64,000 bases of DNA, taken from the NCBI RefSeq assembly GCF_018474025.1, contig NZ_JAHCTA010000003.1:391875-455874 (forward strand), in the 5' to 3' direction. Below are positions 54,175-64,000 of the stretch, piece after piece. Within the stretch, counting starts at the first letter, position 1, and each line of letters begins with the position of its first letter. The DNA is from Alteromonas oceanisediminis (GTDB lineage: Bacteria > Pseudomonadota > Gammaproteobacteria > Enterobacterales > Alteromonadaceae). The notes under the pieces were generated by a model. The model worked only from the letters and a program-made list of their open reading frames with translations. It was not told where the DNA came from and made no database searches. Made by a program: the position numbers and the translations under genes.

Positions 54175-54630
54175 TTATTCGATGATGAACATGGGCTGGT
54201 CAAATTCAACAGCATCTTGGTTATCGACCAGAATTTCACGAACGATTCCCGCTTTGTCAGATTCGATCTGATTCATCATTTTCATCGCCTCAACGATGCA
54301 CAATGTGTCACCTACATTCACACTTTGTCCTACTTCGACAAAAGGCTTCGATTCCGGCGAAGAGGCGCGATAGAACGTACCTACCATCGGTGATTTAACA
54401 ACGTGGCCAGTCATCGCAGGAGCAGGTTTTTCTGCTTCTGGCGCAGCCGCGGTCTGTGTCGCAGCTGTGGCTTGTTGCGCTGGCACGTGATACTGCATAG
54501 GCGCCTGCATCATCTGCTGGCTTGAGCCGCGGTGAATGCGCACCGACTCCTCGCCTTCAGTAATTTCCAACTCAGAGATACCTGACTCTTCAACTAACTC
54601 AATAAGTTTTTTAATCTTTCTAATATCCAT
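54175..54630 (-). CDS. accB: Acetyl-CoA carboxylase, biotin carboxyl carrier protein
   Basis: A 151-aa carrier. The N-terminal helix ([20 protein letters not shown]) is followed by a flexible linker rich in Ala, Pro and Gln (about 38-75), then the biotinyl domain with the biotinylated Lys117 in [15 protein letters not shown] and the thumb region [13 protein letters not shown]. It lies between aroQ (14 bp upstream) and accC. Length is near the 156 aa of E. coli BCCP. Confidence 0.97.
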   Translation of the reverse strand: MDIRKIKKLIELVEESGISELEITEGEESVRIHRGSSQQMMQAPMQYHVPAQQATAATQTAAAPEAEKPAPAMTGHVVKSPMVGTFYRASSPESKPFVEVGQSVNVGDTLCIVEAMKMMNQIESDKAGIVREILVDNQDAVEFDQPMFIIE

Positions 54631-54644
54631 AATCTGTCTCTACT

Positions 54645-55082
54645 CTACTGATGTTGTAAATAATCGTTGAGGCCGTTGAGGCCCAATAAATAGCTGTTCG
54701 CGCCAAAACCACACACCACACCCACTGCGATGTCAGAAAGGTAGGAGTGCTGCCTAAAGGGCTCTCTGGCATGCACGTTAGATAGATGCAATTCAACAAA
54801 AGGTATAGCAACACTGAGCAGCGCATCGCGTAACGCGATACTTGTGTGCGTGAATGCGCCCGGGTTGATCAAAATGCCATCCACCTTCTCATGTGACGCG
54901 TGAATGCGTTCAATGAGTTCATGCTCAGCATTAGACTGGAAAGCACTAAACTTGTGTCCCATGGCCTCAGCATGCTCACGTACCGTGCTCACAATCTGAT
55001 CGAGTGTTTGCACACCGTAGGTGTCAGGCTCTCTTTTGCCCAGCATATTCAGATTAGGGCCGTTCAGTAGCAATATATTCAA
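54645..55082 (-). CDS. aroQ: 3-dehydroquinate dehydratase, type II
   Basis: A 145-aa dodecameric shikimate-pathway enzyme. Family motifs: [20 protein letters not shown] with the catalytic Tyr22, [17 protein letters not shown] with the catalytic His, and [20 protein letters not shown]. The only start giving the complete N-terminus is TTG 55082, with a five-codon ATG frame (55079-55096) ending on it as TTGA, so it may be translated by coupling. No strong ribosome-binding site is seen. It is the first gene of aroQ-accB-accC. Confidence 0.95.
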   Translation of the reverse strand: MNILLLNGPNLNMLGKREPDTYGVQTLDQIVSTVREHAEAMGHKFSAFQSNAEHELIERIHASHEKVDGILINPGAFTHTSIALRDALLSVAIPFVELHLSNVHAREPFRQHSYLSDIAVGVVCGFGANSYLLGLNGLNDYLQHQ

Positions 55083-55237
55083 AACTTCGTCGCCATTTGT
55101 TGCGAAATTGCAATTAACTTAACATTGACCTCAGTGTTGTTGCAAACAACTGGATGCGTTGGTCACATTGTAGACTGAGAGTCTTATTTGATGAATGATT
55201 ATAGACGTTGGTCGCAAGATCGCAGCAAAATACTGGT

Positions 55238-56053
55238 CTAATGAGGTAAAAATTGAAAAGGTATCGACTGATACTCACCAAAGGCGCGCGCTGAGTAAAC
55301 CGCAAAATGCAAGTGCGGCAGTGAACTAAAACCGGTATTGCCAGAATAGCCTAGCATATCACCCGCACTCACCTCCTCGCCGGTTTCAACCGCAACACCA
55401 TTAAATTGCAGATGATAATATTCACCCGTAGTACCATCGCTGTGCAGTATCACAACGTAGTTAGCGTACTTTGCGTAGCGCCTTGATGCGCCGCCCTGCC
55501 TGTGGCTCTGCTCCGTGTCGATAACCAAGCCTCCTCGCGCTGCATGTACCGGCGTTCCCACTGGCATGGCAAAATCGACAGCATAGCGAGATGCTCCGGT
55601 ATGGCTATACCCTCCCCCAAAGCCCTGCACCATGCGGTACTGCTGTTCTGGCGCGAAGGGCAATTGATACCGATAGGTATCATCGTGTGTGGCGTTAAGT
55701 ACCCCGCCTACCCAATGAAAGCGCGAGTACACGCGCGTGGTCTGGTTGAGTTGTCGCGGTTTTATCACAACCAGTTCAACACGCTCTTCAGGCCCAAGCG
55801 ACACCGTCATATGCTTGGGTAAAGGTTGATTATCGACGGAAATTGCATTGCGCCACCAGAATTCCGTGGTCACCACCACAGGAAAACGAGTGCGATTCTG
55901 TAACACCAAAACAGCGTGTTGATGATGGCTGGATTGTTCAGCGCACCACCAGTCGTCGAAGCAGCCAGAAAACTCGTCGACGAAGGTGGTAGCCTTGGCA
56001 CTGCCAGAGAGCACTGATAACACAACAACGAATCTGACCAGCAACGCACACAT
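55238..56053 (-). CDS. M23-family peptidase, exported
   Basis: A 271-aa LytM/M23 metallopeptidase-like protein with signal peptide (about 1-22, MCALLVRFVVVLSVLSGSAKA). The N-terminal part is an all-beta region of unclear family. The peptidase core has zinc ligands His in GGYSHTGASRYAVDFAMP with Asp in VDF, and the HLHF pair in SSLPHLHFAVYSA. All zinc residues H, D and H are present, so it may be an active peptidoglycan endopeptidase. The frame is open upstream to 56110 inside dsbD, but ATG 56053 gives a normal signal peptide. It follows dsbD by about 23 bp. Confidence 0.88.
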   Translation of the reverse strand: MCALLVRFVVVLSVLSGSAKATTFVDEFSGCFDDWWCAEQSSHHQHAVLVLQNRTRFPVVVTTEFWWRNAISVDNQPLPKHMTVSLGPEERVELVVIKPRQLNQTTRVYSRFHWVGGVLNATHDDTYRYQLPFAPEQQYRMVQGFGGGYSHTGASRYAVDFAMPVGTPVHAARGGLVIDTEQSHRQGGASRRYAKYANYVVILHSDGTTGEYYHLQFNGVAVETGEEVSAGDMLGYSGNTGFSSLPHLHFAVYSARAFGEYQSIPFQFLPH

Positions 56054-56075
56054 GCGCTGCCGCTCGAAGGTTTGA

Positions 56076-57878
56076 TTATTTGGGAAGGATACGTGAAACA
56101 TGTTGAGCAAAGGGTTCAGCGCGCATAAAGCCAGTCACACGGCCCGATTTTATTTCGTTGCCTGAGCTATCAAAAAACAGGATCGTCGGTAATCCTAAGA
56201 CCGAAAACTGTTCCTGAAACTCGATACTCGTTGGCGTGTTGTCAGTCAAATCGATTTGCATCCACACGGTGTTGCTCAGGGCATCCACCACCTCAGGATC
56301 AGGAAAGGTATACTTTTCGAACTCTTTACACGCTACGCACCAATCCGCGTACAGGTCCACCATCACACTTTTTCCGTCGGCCACTGCTCTGCCAAGCTTC
56401 GCTTCAAAGTCAGCTAAATCTCTAACCACTACAAATTCTGGATGCCCTTTTTCACTCACACCGGCCTCGCCAGCACTTCCGCTTGCGACCATTCTTTGCG
56501 GACTCAGCGCAGTGTAACCGTACAACGCAGAGCCTAAGAGGCCAGCAAATATGACAAAGGTCCGTACGCCTTTCCAGAAGGTTAGCGCACTATTTTGATT
56601 GATGACGAAGAAGTACGTGAAGGTGGCGAAACCCAACACCGCATACATGATATCGGTCCATACGCTAATCCATAAGCGCTCCAAAAACAGAATGGCTACG
56701 GCCATCATCATAAAGCCAAACGTGGTCTTGACTACGTTCATCCAGTTGCCTGCTTTAGGCAGTAGTTTCCCACCGGTTATCCCAAATATGATCAACGGGA
56801 TCCCCATACCAATACTCAGTGCATATAACGAGACAAAGCCGAGTAATAAATCACCGCTTTGCGCAATAAACAACAATATCCCGGTTAATGGAGCGGTAGT
56901 GCAAGGTGATGCGACTAGACCGCTGATCATGCCCATCACAAAGACACCGAATAAACTGCCACTCTTTTGGTCATTACTTAGACCATTGAGCTTCTCCTGC
57001 CACTTGCTGGGCAGTTGCAATTCATACGCGCCAAACATCACCAACGCCAGTAATACAAACAATACAATCAGCACAATCAGAATCGCAGGGTGCTGCAACG
57101 CGGCTTGGAATTTGACGCCCGCCGAGGCCACAATGAGGCCCAATATAGAGTACGTGATGGCCATCCCTTGCACATAAATGAACGACAATAAAAATGCACG
57201 CGATGTTTTGATTTGCTTGCCCTGGCCAATCACAATCCCCGACAAAATGGGGTACATCGGGAAAACGCACGGGGTAAATGCCAACCCGATGCCTAACGCT
57301 AAGAACACCAATAGGGTCAGCGCAAGCCCCTGTTCGGAGGAAAGTCTATCTGCTAAGGCAAATTGTTCAGACACGCCCTCAACTTTGTCAGCTGGCTCAG
57401 AAGCGTTGTCTGCGTTCGTTGTATTGACGGCATCCAGATAAATCACTTTAACCGTGGGTGGATAACACAAACCTGCTTCGGCGCAGCCTTGATAGCGTAA
57501 CTTTACTGAGCCATCCTGCTGTGCGGTTATAATGGGGAAAGACACCGATAGTTCATTAAAGAACACATCAGATACACCGAAAAACTCATCTTCTATCTCA
57601 ACCGCCGGGGGAAAACTGGGCTCGCCCAAAGTCACATCTTTGGTCACAGTTTTGAACTGCTTCTTATACAGGTAGTAACCTTCGGCAATATCGAAAGTGA
57701 TCAGCAACTCATCGCCTTGCTGTGAAAAATCAAATTGGAAAGCCTGTGCTTCTTGTAAAAACTCAGGTTCATCAGAAAACAAATCACCGAGCGGGTCGTC
57801 GACGCTTTGTGCCTCGCACGCCCAAGGAAAAGACAGAACTAAGGCGGCAATTAACAATAAGGCGTTTCTATATTTCAT
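56076..57878 (-). CDS. dsbD: Thiol:disulfide interchange protein DsbD
   Basis: Inner-membrane electron carrier that passes reducing equivalents from cytosolic thioredoxin to periplasmic DsbC and CcmG. The 600-aa protein has a signal peptide, an N-terminal periplasmic domain with the Cys pair in GCAEAGLCYPP (about 130-137), eight membrane helices in the middle (FTPCVFPMYPILSGI and SPCTTAPLTGI contain the two transmembrane cysteines), and a C-terminal thioredoxin-like domain with WCVACKEFEKY near 512. All six redox cysteines are present. Its ATG overlaps the cutA stop as ATGA. Confidence 0.96.
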   Translation of the reverse strand: MKYRNALLLIAALVLSFPWACEAQSVDDPLGDLFSDEPEFLQEAQAFQFDFSQQGDELLITFDIAEGYYLYKKQFKTVTKDVTLGEPSFPPAVEIEDEFFGVSDVFFNELSVSFPIITAQQDGSVKLRYQGCAEAGLCYPPTVKVIYLDAVNTTNADNASEPADKVEGVSEQFALADRLSSEQGLALTLLVFLALGIGLAFTPCVFPMYPILSGIVIGQGKQIKTSRAFLLSFIYVQGMAITYSILGLIVASAGVKFQAALQHPAILIVLIVLFVLLALVMFGAYELQLPSKWQEKLNGLSNDQKSGSLFGVFVMGMISGLVASPCTTAPLTGILLFIAQSGDLLLGFVSLYALSIGMGIPLIIFGITGGKLLPKAGNWMNVVKTTFGFMMMAVAILFLERLWISVWTDIMYAVLGFATFTYFFVINQNSALTFWKGVRTFVIFAGLLGSALYGYTALSPQRMVASGSAGEAGVSEKGHPEFVVVRDLADFEAKLGRAVADGKSVMVDLYADWCVACKEFEKYTFPDPEVVDALSNTVWMQIDLTDNTPTSIEFQEQFSVLGLPTILFFDSSGNEIKSGRVTGFMRAEPFAQHVSRILPK

Positions 57879-58195
57879 GTAAGACTACTTCTCATCCAGT
57901 TCAAATAAGATGGGCTTGCTCGGCCATCTAAAACCACCCACTCGGGTACGTCGTAAGGATGAAGCTGCGACACTAACTTTGCTGCTTCATCAAGTTGTTC
58001 ATGTTGCGTTTTAATCAACAATTGTGATTCGTTGCACTGCTCCACTTTGCCTTCCCAGCGATATACGCTGGTCACATCATCAAATACATTGACACAGGCA
58101 GCGAGACGGTTCTCGATCAAACCCTGAGCAATGCGTTGTGCAGTGGCGTTATCCGGAGCGGTACACAGCACTAAGCAAATTGTATTTTGGTTCAC
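57875..58195 (-). CDS. cutA: Divalent-cation tolerance protein CutA
   Basis: A 106-aa trimeric ferredoxin-fold protein. CLVLCTAPDNATAQRIAQGLIENRLAACVNVF and YRWEGKVEQCNESQLLIKT are typical. The role in metal tolerance is not firmly established in most bacteria. The frame is open to a TTG at 58216, but I favour GTG 58195 because CAGGT lies about 7 nt upstream and the family starts there. It overlaps the dsbD start (ATGA), the common cutA-dsbD arrangement. Confidence 0.93.
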   Translation of the reverse strand: MNQNTICLVLCTAPDNATAQRIAQGLIENRLAACVNVFDDVTSVYRWEGKVEQCNESQLLIKTQHEQLDEAAKLVSQLHPYDVPEWVVLDGRASPSYLNWMRSSLT

Positions 58196-58370
58196 TGGAT
58201 TGACCTGACGTAGCAATAAACAATTTCAGTGATGATATCAATTAGTTGTTCGGGCCACCATGTGATGGACGGTGTCAGAGCGCAAATATTCGACTATCCA
58301 CGGTATCTGCATTGAAGTTACGGCATTTAGCCCTATCTTTGTTTACAGAACGTAGTGAAAGAGAATTGGT

Positions 58371-58907
58371 TTGGGTAAACTTTTTATTTTATTCGCTGTA
58401 ATGCCCATTGTGGAAATTGCAGTGCTCATTCATGTGGGTGAGATTATTGGTGGCTGGAACACCGTGGCAATCGTTTTATTTACCGCTTTTGTCGGCGCGT
58501 ACTTGGTAAAGCGCGAAGGTATTTCTACGCTCACAACGGCCCAACGAAAGATGCAGCAAGGTAAGGTGCCGGGTGAGGAAATGGCGCAGGGTTTATTACT
58601 CGTGATCGCCGGTGTTTTGCTGGTCACGCCTGGTTTCGTCACCGACTTTATTGGCTTACTGTTTACCCTGCCGCCAACGCGTAAGTTTTTTGCTAAATCG
58701 TTAATGGCAAAAATGGTTGCGAGTCCGAACGTCTCGGCGTCATTTACGACAGGGCAGTTTAATCAACACGGATTTAAGCAAGGCACTGCACAGTCATCCG
58801 ACGCAGACGGTGACATCATCGAAGGGGAATACCACGCGACGGATAATGAAAGGTTAAATACGCCTCAAGACGATAATCACAACAGTGATAACCAACGCCG
58901 TCGATAA
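58371..58907 (+). CDS. fxsA: FxsA family membrane protein
   Basis: A 178-aa cytoplasmic membrane protein. Membrane helices lie near 3-20, 26-45 and 72-98 (GLLLVIAGVLLVTPGFVTDFIG is the FxsA hallmark), and the C-terminal third is acidic and polar, rich in Asp, Asn and His. In E. coli, FxsA overproduction suppresses F exclusion of phage T7; normal function is unclear. The start is TTG 58371 with GAGAA upstream; the first ATG would remove most of helix one. It precedes groES-groEL, as in many gammaproteobacteria. Confidence 0.92.
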   Translation: MGKLFILFAVMPIVEIAVLIHVGEIIGGWNTVAIVLFTAFVGAYLVKREGISTLTTAQRKMQQGKVPGEEMAQGLLLVIAGVLLVTPGFVTDFIGLLFTLPPTRKFFAKSLMAKMVASPNVSASFTTGQFNQHGFKQGTAQSSDADGDIIEGEYHATDNERLNTPQDDNHNSDNQRRR

Positions 58908-58919
58908 CCTGACGGCGTT
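58894..58919 (+). terminator. Possible terminator overlapping the fxsA stop
   Basis: AACGCCGTC/GACGGCGTT form a 9-bp stem with an 8-nt loop that includes the fxsA stop codon. The following TGTATTTC is a poor T-tract, so partial readthrough into groES is likely. Confidence 0.5.
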
Positions 58920-58964
58920 TGTATTTCATAAAGTCATTTTTTTTAATTTTTTCGACAAAATAAC

Positions 58965-58992
58965 CTTGAGTTCCACAAGGGCATACCCATCT
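58965..58992 (+). promoter_or_regulatory. Sigma-32-type heat-shock promoter of groES-groEL
   Basis: CTTGAGT (58965-58971) and ACCCATCT (58985-58992) with a 13-bp spacer match the RpoH consensus CTTGAAA / CCCCATnT at 6 of 7 and 6 of 7 defined positions. It lies about 122 bp upstream of the groES ATG. No CIRCE element was found, consistent with RpoH rather than HrcA control. Confidence 0.75.
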
Positions 58993-59113
58993 ATGCGTGC
59001 AGAAAAGATTTTGTGTCATTACTGGAACATTTGTCAGTGATGGCCATTTAACAACTCGGCGTGCCGAGAATCATTCAAAACCCAGTAATTCAATATTTTC
59101 AGGAGATTTGAAA

Positions 59114-59404
59114 ATGGCAATTCGTCCTTTACATGATCGCGTTATTGTTCAGCGCGACGACCAAGAAAGCAAATCTGCAGGCGGCATCGTTCTGACGGGT
59201 TCAGCAGCAGAAAAATCAACTCGCGGCAAAATCATTGCAGTGGGAAATGGTCGCGTGCTTGAGAATGGTGATGTCAAAGCGCTTGACGTAAAAGTTGGCG
59301 ACACCGTTATTTTCAACGACGGTTATGGTGTTAAAACCGAAAAGCTAGACGGTGAGGAAGTACTCATCATGAGCGAAAGCGACATTCTCGCAATCGTAGA
59401 GTAA
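59114..59404 (+). CDS. groES: Co-chaperonin GroES
   Basis: A 96-aa heptameric lid of the GroEL chaperonin. It starts [20 protein letters not shown] and carries the mobile loop [20 protein letters not shown]. The frame is open upstream to 58997, but AGGAG lies 8 nt before ATG 59114, which matches the family. It is followed by groEL 35 bp downstream, and a sigma-32-type promoter lies upstream. Confidence 0.98.
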   Translation: MAIRPLHDRVIVQRDDQESKSAGGIVLTGSAAEKSTRGKIIAVGNGRVLENGDVKALDVKVGDTVIFNDGYGVKTEKLDGEEVLIMSESDILAIVE

Positions 59405-59427
59405 GACTTTTAAACCACAGATTTTAG

Positions 59428-61086
<1,659 letters not shown>

Positions 61087-61111
61087 TCTGCCAGCCAAAC
61101 CGCTGCTCCTT

Positions 61112-61152
61112 AGAACCCCCAATGTCATGAGGCATTGGGGGTTCTATTTTTT
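61112..61152 (+). terminator. Intrinsic terminator of groES-groEL
   Basis: AGAACCCCCAATG/CATTGGGGGTTCT is a perfect 13-bp stem with an 8-nt loop followed by ATTTTTT. It starts 26 bp after the groEL stop. Confidence 0.95.
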
Positions 61153-61373
61153 GGATGACGCAAATAGCCCCTCTTACCTAATTACATTGCTCTGCCAACC
61201 GCATTGCTGTATGTTTTTTACTCACATCACTTTCACCGTTTGCTGTGACGTCGTCAGTATCTTCCCTTTTAGTATGGAAAGTCCTTTTTAAGACTACGCT
61301 GCCGTGAGCAACGCCCTGTGAGTGGAATCTGCTCGTTCAACAACGTTCACTAATCAAAGACAAAGGAAGGCTC

Positions 61374-62243
61374 ATGAAAGCAATACTTATCACTGGTTGT
61401 AGCTCGGGTTTTGGGTTTGACGCAGCGAAATATCTCGCGTCTGCTGGGCATCATGTGTACGCCACCATGCGTAACACAGAAGGGAAAAATGCTTCTTCAG
61501 CTCAGGCTTTACATGATTATGCACAGGATAATGACGTTAAGATTGACGTCCTTGAGCTGGACGTTACATCAGATGACAGTGTGGCAGAGGCATTCACTCA
61601 TGTTTCCTCGCTGGATGTTGTGATCAACAACGCAGGCCTCGGTTATGGCGGTCCGATCGAAGCGTTTTCGTCACAGGCTGTATTGGCGCAATTGGATTTA
61701 AATATTGTGGGTACCATGCGGGTTGCTAAAGCGGCTCTACCGCTGATGCGCGCTCAGCAATCAGGGCTAATCATTCAAGTCAGCTCAACCGCTGGGCGAG
61801 GGGCCTTTCCAGGCTTCGGTGTTTATCATGCCAGTAAATGGGGGCTGGAGGGGTTTAGCGAAGCTATGCGCTACGAATTGGCCCCATTAGGGATTGATGT
61901 CGCCATTGTTGAATCTGGCCCATTCTCAACCAGCTTCTTCGCAAACGTGGTGAAGCCTTCGGATGAAGAAATCGCTTCTGCTTATGAACATATCACTCAG
62001 TTTATGGATGGATTTGCCGAGCAAGTCACCACACTTTTTGAGGATGAAAACGCGCCAACAGACCCGATGATCGTCGTGAAAACTTTCGAACACCTGATCA
62101 ACCAGCCCGTGGGCAGCCGTCCGCTGAGAACCATTGCGGGTCTGGATTTTGGTCTACAAAAAGTCAATGACGCTGTAGAACCTATCCGAAAGGATGTAAT
62201 GCAACAAATGGGCATTGGTGAGTGGGACGGCCCTGCTCCGTAG
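61374..62243 (+). CDS. Short-chain dehydrogenase/reductase
   Basis: A 289-aa classical SDR. The nucleotide-binding motif is TGCSSGFG (7-14), NNAGLGYGG stabilises the fold, Ser lies in IQVSSTAGRG, and the catalytic Tyr151 and Lys155 are in YHASKWGLEGF. The small residues and the absence of an Arg after the first strand leave NAD/NADP preference open. Substrate unknown. AAAGGAAGG precedes ATG 61374. The stop abuts the convergent galK stop with no gap (TAGCTA). Confidence 0.92.
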   Translation: MKAILITGCSSGFGFDAAKYLASAGHHVYATMRNTEGKNASSAQALHDYAQDNDVKIDVLELDVTSDDSVAEAFTHVSSLDVVINNAGLGYGGPIEAFSSQAVLAQLDLNIVGTMRVAKAALPLMRAQQSGLIIQVSSTAGRGAFPGFGVYHASKWGLEGFSEAMRYELAPLGIDVAIVESGPFSTSFFANVVKPSDEEIASAYEHITQFMDGFAEQVTTLFEDENAPTDPMIVVKTFEHLINQPVGSRPLRTIAGLDFGLQKVNDAVEPIRKDVMQQMGIGEWDGPAP

Positions 62244-63425
62244 CTATTTAGGCTCACTAAATGCGCCTTGCTGGGCGCTGCACTGATAGAAGCTGGGCTG
62301 TAGACCCGTCATTTTTGGGTAAACTTGGGTTACCTTCTGCTCCACCTGTGCGACCAACTCCGGTGTGGTAACAACCACTACGCAACCGCCAAATCCGCCG
62401 CCGGTCATTCTCACGCCCCCACGACTCCCAATCACCGATTTCACTATTTCCACCAGTGTATCAATCGGTTCAACGGTGACCTCAAAGTCCTCTTTCATTG
62501 AACGATGGGACGAAGCCATTAGCCGACTGATGCTGTCTAAGCTACCGGTTTGTAGCGCGTTGAACATGTCCAGTACACGCTGATTTTCCGTGATCACGTG
62601 GTGTGCTCGTTGATACGCTAACGGCGGCAAGCTCTCTCGTGATGCGTGTAAGTCTGTTAAGTTTGCACTCCGCAAACTGTCTACTCCCATGCACTGCGCG
62701 GCCTGCTCACACTGCTTGCGTCTTAAGTTGTATTCACTGTCAACTAAGCCTCGTTTCACATGACTGTTGATGACAAGCACCGCATAATCCTCAGGGATTT
62801 TGGTGTGGGAAACGCTCAAGTCCGCACAATCAAGTAGCATGGCATGCCCTGACTTCCCCTGCGCACTAATTAGCTGGTCCATAATTCCGCACGCACAACC
62901 CACAAATTTGTTTTCTGCTCGCTGAGCAAGTTTTGCTGCCTCAACGCCTGTCAGAGGCAAATGATAGGCATCTCGGAATACGGCTAATAGGGCTATCTCC
63001 AACGAAGCTGAAGAACTCAATCCGGCGCCTTGAGGCACGTCACCACTGATCACCATATCAAGGCCACCTATCTGTGGATAGGCATTGCGCAGCTCTACCA
63101 ACGTACCTCGCACGTAGTTCCCCCAACCAAATGGGCTGGGCGCGATACGTTCATTCAGTGAACAACTGTCTGATTGGCAATCAAAGTCTAATGCATACAC
63201 ACATACCTGCTCATCGTTTCTCACTTTTGCGGCGATGTAGGTACCTCTGTCGATGGCTATCGGAAGCACAAAACCTCGGTTGTAATCGGTGTGTTCCCCG
63301 ATCAAGTTGACTCTGCCTGGCGCAAACGAGAGCAGATCCGGCTTTTGGCCGAATACGGCTTCATACCCCTGAATGACCTTTTGTTGCATGAATTGGGGAT
63401 CGGGTCGAACTTCTTCACTAAGCAT
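62244..63425 (-). CDS. galK: Galactokinase
   Basis: Phosphorylates galactose to galactose-1-phosphate in the Leloir pathway. A GHMP kinase of 393 aa (E. coli 382). [24 protein letters not shown] is the galactokinase signature, [13 protein letters not shown] is the ATP loop, and [11 protein letters not shown] the third GHMP motif. I chose ATG 63425 over 63440 because GGAG lies 8-9 nt upstream and the start overlaps the galT stop (ATGCTTAG). galT-galK is therefore translationally coupled. It abuts the SDR gene at its 3' end. Confidence 0.96.
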   Translation of the reverse strand: MLSEEVRPDPQFMQQKVIQGYEAVFGQKPDLLSFAPGRVNLIGEHTDYNRGFVLPIAIDRGTYIAAKVRNDEQVCVYALDFDCQSDSCSLNERIAPSPFGWGNYVRGTLVELRNAYPQIGGLDMVISGDVPQGAGLSSSASLEIALLAVFRDAYHLPLTGVEAAKLAQRAENKFVGCACGIMDQLISAQGKSGHAMLLDCADLSVSHTKIPEDYAVLVINSHVKRGLVDSEYNLRRKQCEQAAQCMGVDSLRSANLTDLHASRESLPPLAYQRAHHVITENQRVLDMFNALQTGSLDSISRLMASSHRSMKEDFEVTVEPIDTLVEIVKSVIGSRGGVRMTGGGFGGCVVVVTTPELVAQVEQKVTQVYPKMTGLQPSFYQCSAQQGAFSEPK

Positions 63426-64000
63426 TGTCAGGAGCTCCACTCAAATAGTGCACATTGGATTGCATTTTCAATTGCTCAGCAGCCTGCTCTGGCGTGATGT
63501 CGCGCTGACTTTCAGCAAACATTTCATAACCCACCATAAATTTTCTCACGTTGGCCGAGCGCAACAAGGGTGGGTAAAAGTGCGCGTGTAACGTCCATGC
63601 AGCATCAACTTGGCTTTGTGGTATGGGAGCTTTAAGTCCCGATGGCAAGTGACGTAAGACCGGCGCACTTGCCCATCCCATACTATAAGGAAAAGAGGTT
63701 TGAAAAAGATTGTCGTAGCGAGCGGTAATATCTCCGAGTATCGCGGCGAGACGGGTGCTGGCTTCGGCACTGATATCGGCCATACTGCTTATATGTTGCT
63801 TGGGCAATACTAATGTTTCAAAGGGCCATGCGGCCCAATAAGGCACAATCACCACCCAGTGACTGTTTTGACACACCACCCGTTGCTCCTGACCCAGTTC
63901 ACGTTGCAGGTAGTCGTAAAGCAGTGGTGAACCATGCTGTTGAAAGTAGTCTGTGAGGTTTGTTAACTTGTGTTGCGCAATGGTTGGCAGGTGTCGCTGC
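63418..64000 (-). CDS. galT: Galactose-1-phosphate uridylyltransferase, C-terminal part (partial)
   Basis: The last 193 residues of GalT, which exchanges UDP between UDP-glucose and galactose-1-phosphate. The frame is open to the right edge. [33 protein letters not shown] and [23 protein letters not shown] match GalT closely. By comparison with E. coli, the active-site HPH motif lies about ten residues beyond the window edge. It precedes galK, overlapping by 8 bp. Confidence 0.95.
   Translation of the reverse strand, partial: QRHLPTIAQHKLTNLTDYFQQHGSPLLYDYLQRELGQEQRVVCQNSHWVVIVPYWAAWPFETLVLPKQHISSMADISAEASTRLAAILGDITARYDNLFQTSFPYSMGWASAPVLRHLPSGLKAPIPQSQVDAAWTLHAHFYPPLLRSANVRKFMVGYEMFAESQRDITPEQAAEQLKMQSNVHYLSGAPDNA

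Overview
The window is about 64 kb of chromosomal DNA from a gammaproteobacterium, most likely a marine member of or near the Alteromonadales. This is inferred from gene content and order: dusB-fis, purH-purD, aroQ-accB-accC, ompR-envZ, tamA-tamB, galT-galK, cutA-dsbD and fxsA-groES-groEL, with proteins that closely resemble their enterobacterial and alteromonad counterparts. Coding density is high. I see no rRNA, tRNA, CRISPR array, insertion sequence, prophage or origin. Both ends cut a gene: plsB at the left (only its 3' end is present) and galT at the right (only its 3' end is present).

Layout. 1-13.8 kb is mostly branched-chain amino acid synthesis: an ilvE-ilvD-ilvA operon on the minus strand without ilvGM, then a large periplasmic-sensor c-di-GMP protein and comM, then the divergent ilvY/ilvC pair. 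14-25.5 kb holds a small protein of unknown function, a Bcr/CflA-type efflux pump, an S9 peptidase, the tamA-tamB outer-membrane assembly pair, and an ECF sigma factor / membrane protein / carbonic anhydrase operon with a divergent PspB-like small gene. 25.5-31.6 kb has a nitrilase-family hydrolase, a GAF-GGDEF protein coupled to an AhpD-like protein, ompR-envZ and a phosphoribulokinase-like gene. 31.7-37.6 kb is a tight MacB-type ABC exporter operon with three successive adaptor proteins and a solute-binding-like protein. 37.7-43 kb carries purH-purD, fis, dusB and prmA.

43-50.4 kb is the more individual part: two secreted proteins, a HiPIP, a CPXCG / flavin reductase / 44-residue membrane protein operon, and a nuclease cluster. 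The centre of that cluster is a FAN1-like VRR-NUC nuclease fused to a DnaQ-like DEDDh exonuclease, with a near-consensus LexA (SOS) box directly upstream. 50.4-64 kb is housekeeping: htpX, an outer-membrane barrel protein, accC-accB-aroQ, an M23 peptidase, dsbD, cutA, fxsA, groES-groEL behind a sigma-32-type promoter, an SDR dehydrogenase and galK-galT.

Most promising for novelty are the SOS-controlled VRR-NUC/exonuclease fusion and its small DNA-related neighbours, the three-adaptor ABC operon, and the sigma factor operon ending in carbonic anhydrase. Three short genes were found by direct reading: a 44-aa membrane protein (46072-46206), a 55-aa DUF6435-like protein (50178-50345), and a PspB-like protein whose start is set by its ribosome-binding site (25211-25471). 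Non-ATG starts are common here (ilvA, carbonic anhydrase, two solute-binding-like proteins, aroQ, cutA, fxsA and the nuclease fusion), and several convergent genes meet tail to tail with overlap.
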